Source: Bacillota bacterium (GTDB lineage Bacteria; Bacillota; Clostridia; Saccharofermentanales; Fastidiosipilaceae). Taken from it: DNA of 13,654 nt. The position numbers and the translations under genes were made by a program. Shown here one piece after another: positions 13,592-13,654 of this stretch (position 1 is its first letter; each line of letters opens with the position of its first letter). The stretch lies in contig JAEZVR010000130.1 in the NCBI GenBank assembly GCA_023420715.1, positions 1 to 13,654 of the forward strand, given 5' to 3'. The notes beneath the pieces are model-generated. The model did no database searches. It had not been told where the DNA came from and saw nothing but the letters and a program-made list of their open reading frames with translations.

Positions 13592-13654
13592 ACGAAAGCG
13601 CTCAAAAAAAGCACGCTCAAAATCAACGTTCTTATTTGACATTCAGAATAATTT

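Noticed and set aside
13388..13642. 84-residue minus-strand frame beginning MSNKNVDFERAFF
   Set aside because: It overlaps rubredoxin in another frame, covers its promoter and ribosome binding site and has no protein-family pattern.

Overview
The window looks like a chromosomal segment of an anaerobic, fairly low-GC Gram-positive bacterium, most likely in Clostridia. The grounds are the gene order rimP-nusA-ylxR-ylxQ-infB-rbfA-nrnA, strong AGGAGG-type ribosome binding sites, a YlxR/YlxQ pair, a DUF4364 protein, a small rubredoxin and a diderm-independent lipoprotein signal. No rRNA, tRNA, CRISPR array, transposase or phage gene is visible. I do not try to name a genus.

Layout. Positions 1-6753 (minus strand) hold the translation/transcription-factor operon, read right to left: rimP, nusA, ylxR (rnpM), ylxQ, infB, rbfA, and the 5' part of an nrnA-type DHH phosphoesterase that runs off the left edge. 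Positions 6874-9975 (minus) encode a 1033-residue lipoprotein with a purple-acid-phosphatase-like N-terminus, a calcineurin-like phosphoesterase domain, two Ig-like segments and a LamG-like module. Positions 9976-10279 are an intergenic region with divergent promoter candidates, an inverted repeat and a leader stem-loop. Positions 10280-10711 (plus) encode a small P-loop protein followed by a strong hairpin terminator. Positions 10795-13358 (plus) form a tight cluster of mscL, ilvN, ilvC and a DUF4364 protein. A terminator shared by convergent genes then separates these from a 53-residue rubredoxin (13392-13553, minus).

The most striking observation is in nusA. The conserved N-terminus (ATG at 6250, good Shine-Dalgarno) is interrupted at codon 14 by an in-frame TAA, and the reading frame then continues without a shift through the rest of an intact NusA. 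This is a single nonsense codon, to be explained by sequence error, mutation with re-initiation at a nearby TTG, or recoding. The rimP-nusA leader also carries a perfect 13-bp hairpin downstream of a sigma-A-like promoter, which is a plausible attenuator. Other points of note are a terminator between infB and rbfA, an mscL gene overlapping ilvN by ATGA with no ilvB present, and a ketol-acid reductoisomerase whose cofactor loop lacks the usual arginine.

How the genes work together: the minus-strand operon supplies 30S maturation (RimP, RbfA), transcription elongation and termination (NusA), RNase P modulation (RnpM), K-turn RNA binding (YlxQ), initiation (IF-2) and nanoRNA/pAp turnover (NrnA). 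The plus-strand cluster supplies the regulatory subunit of acetolactate synthase and the second step of branched-chain amino acid synthesis, beside an osmotic safety valve and a probable wHTH-type regulator.
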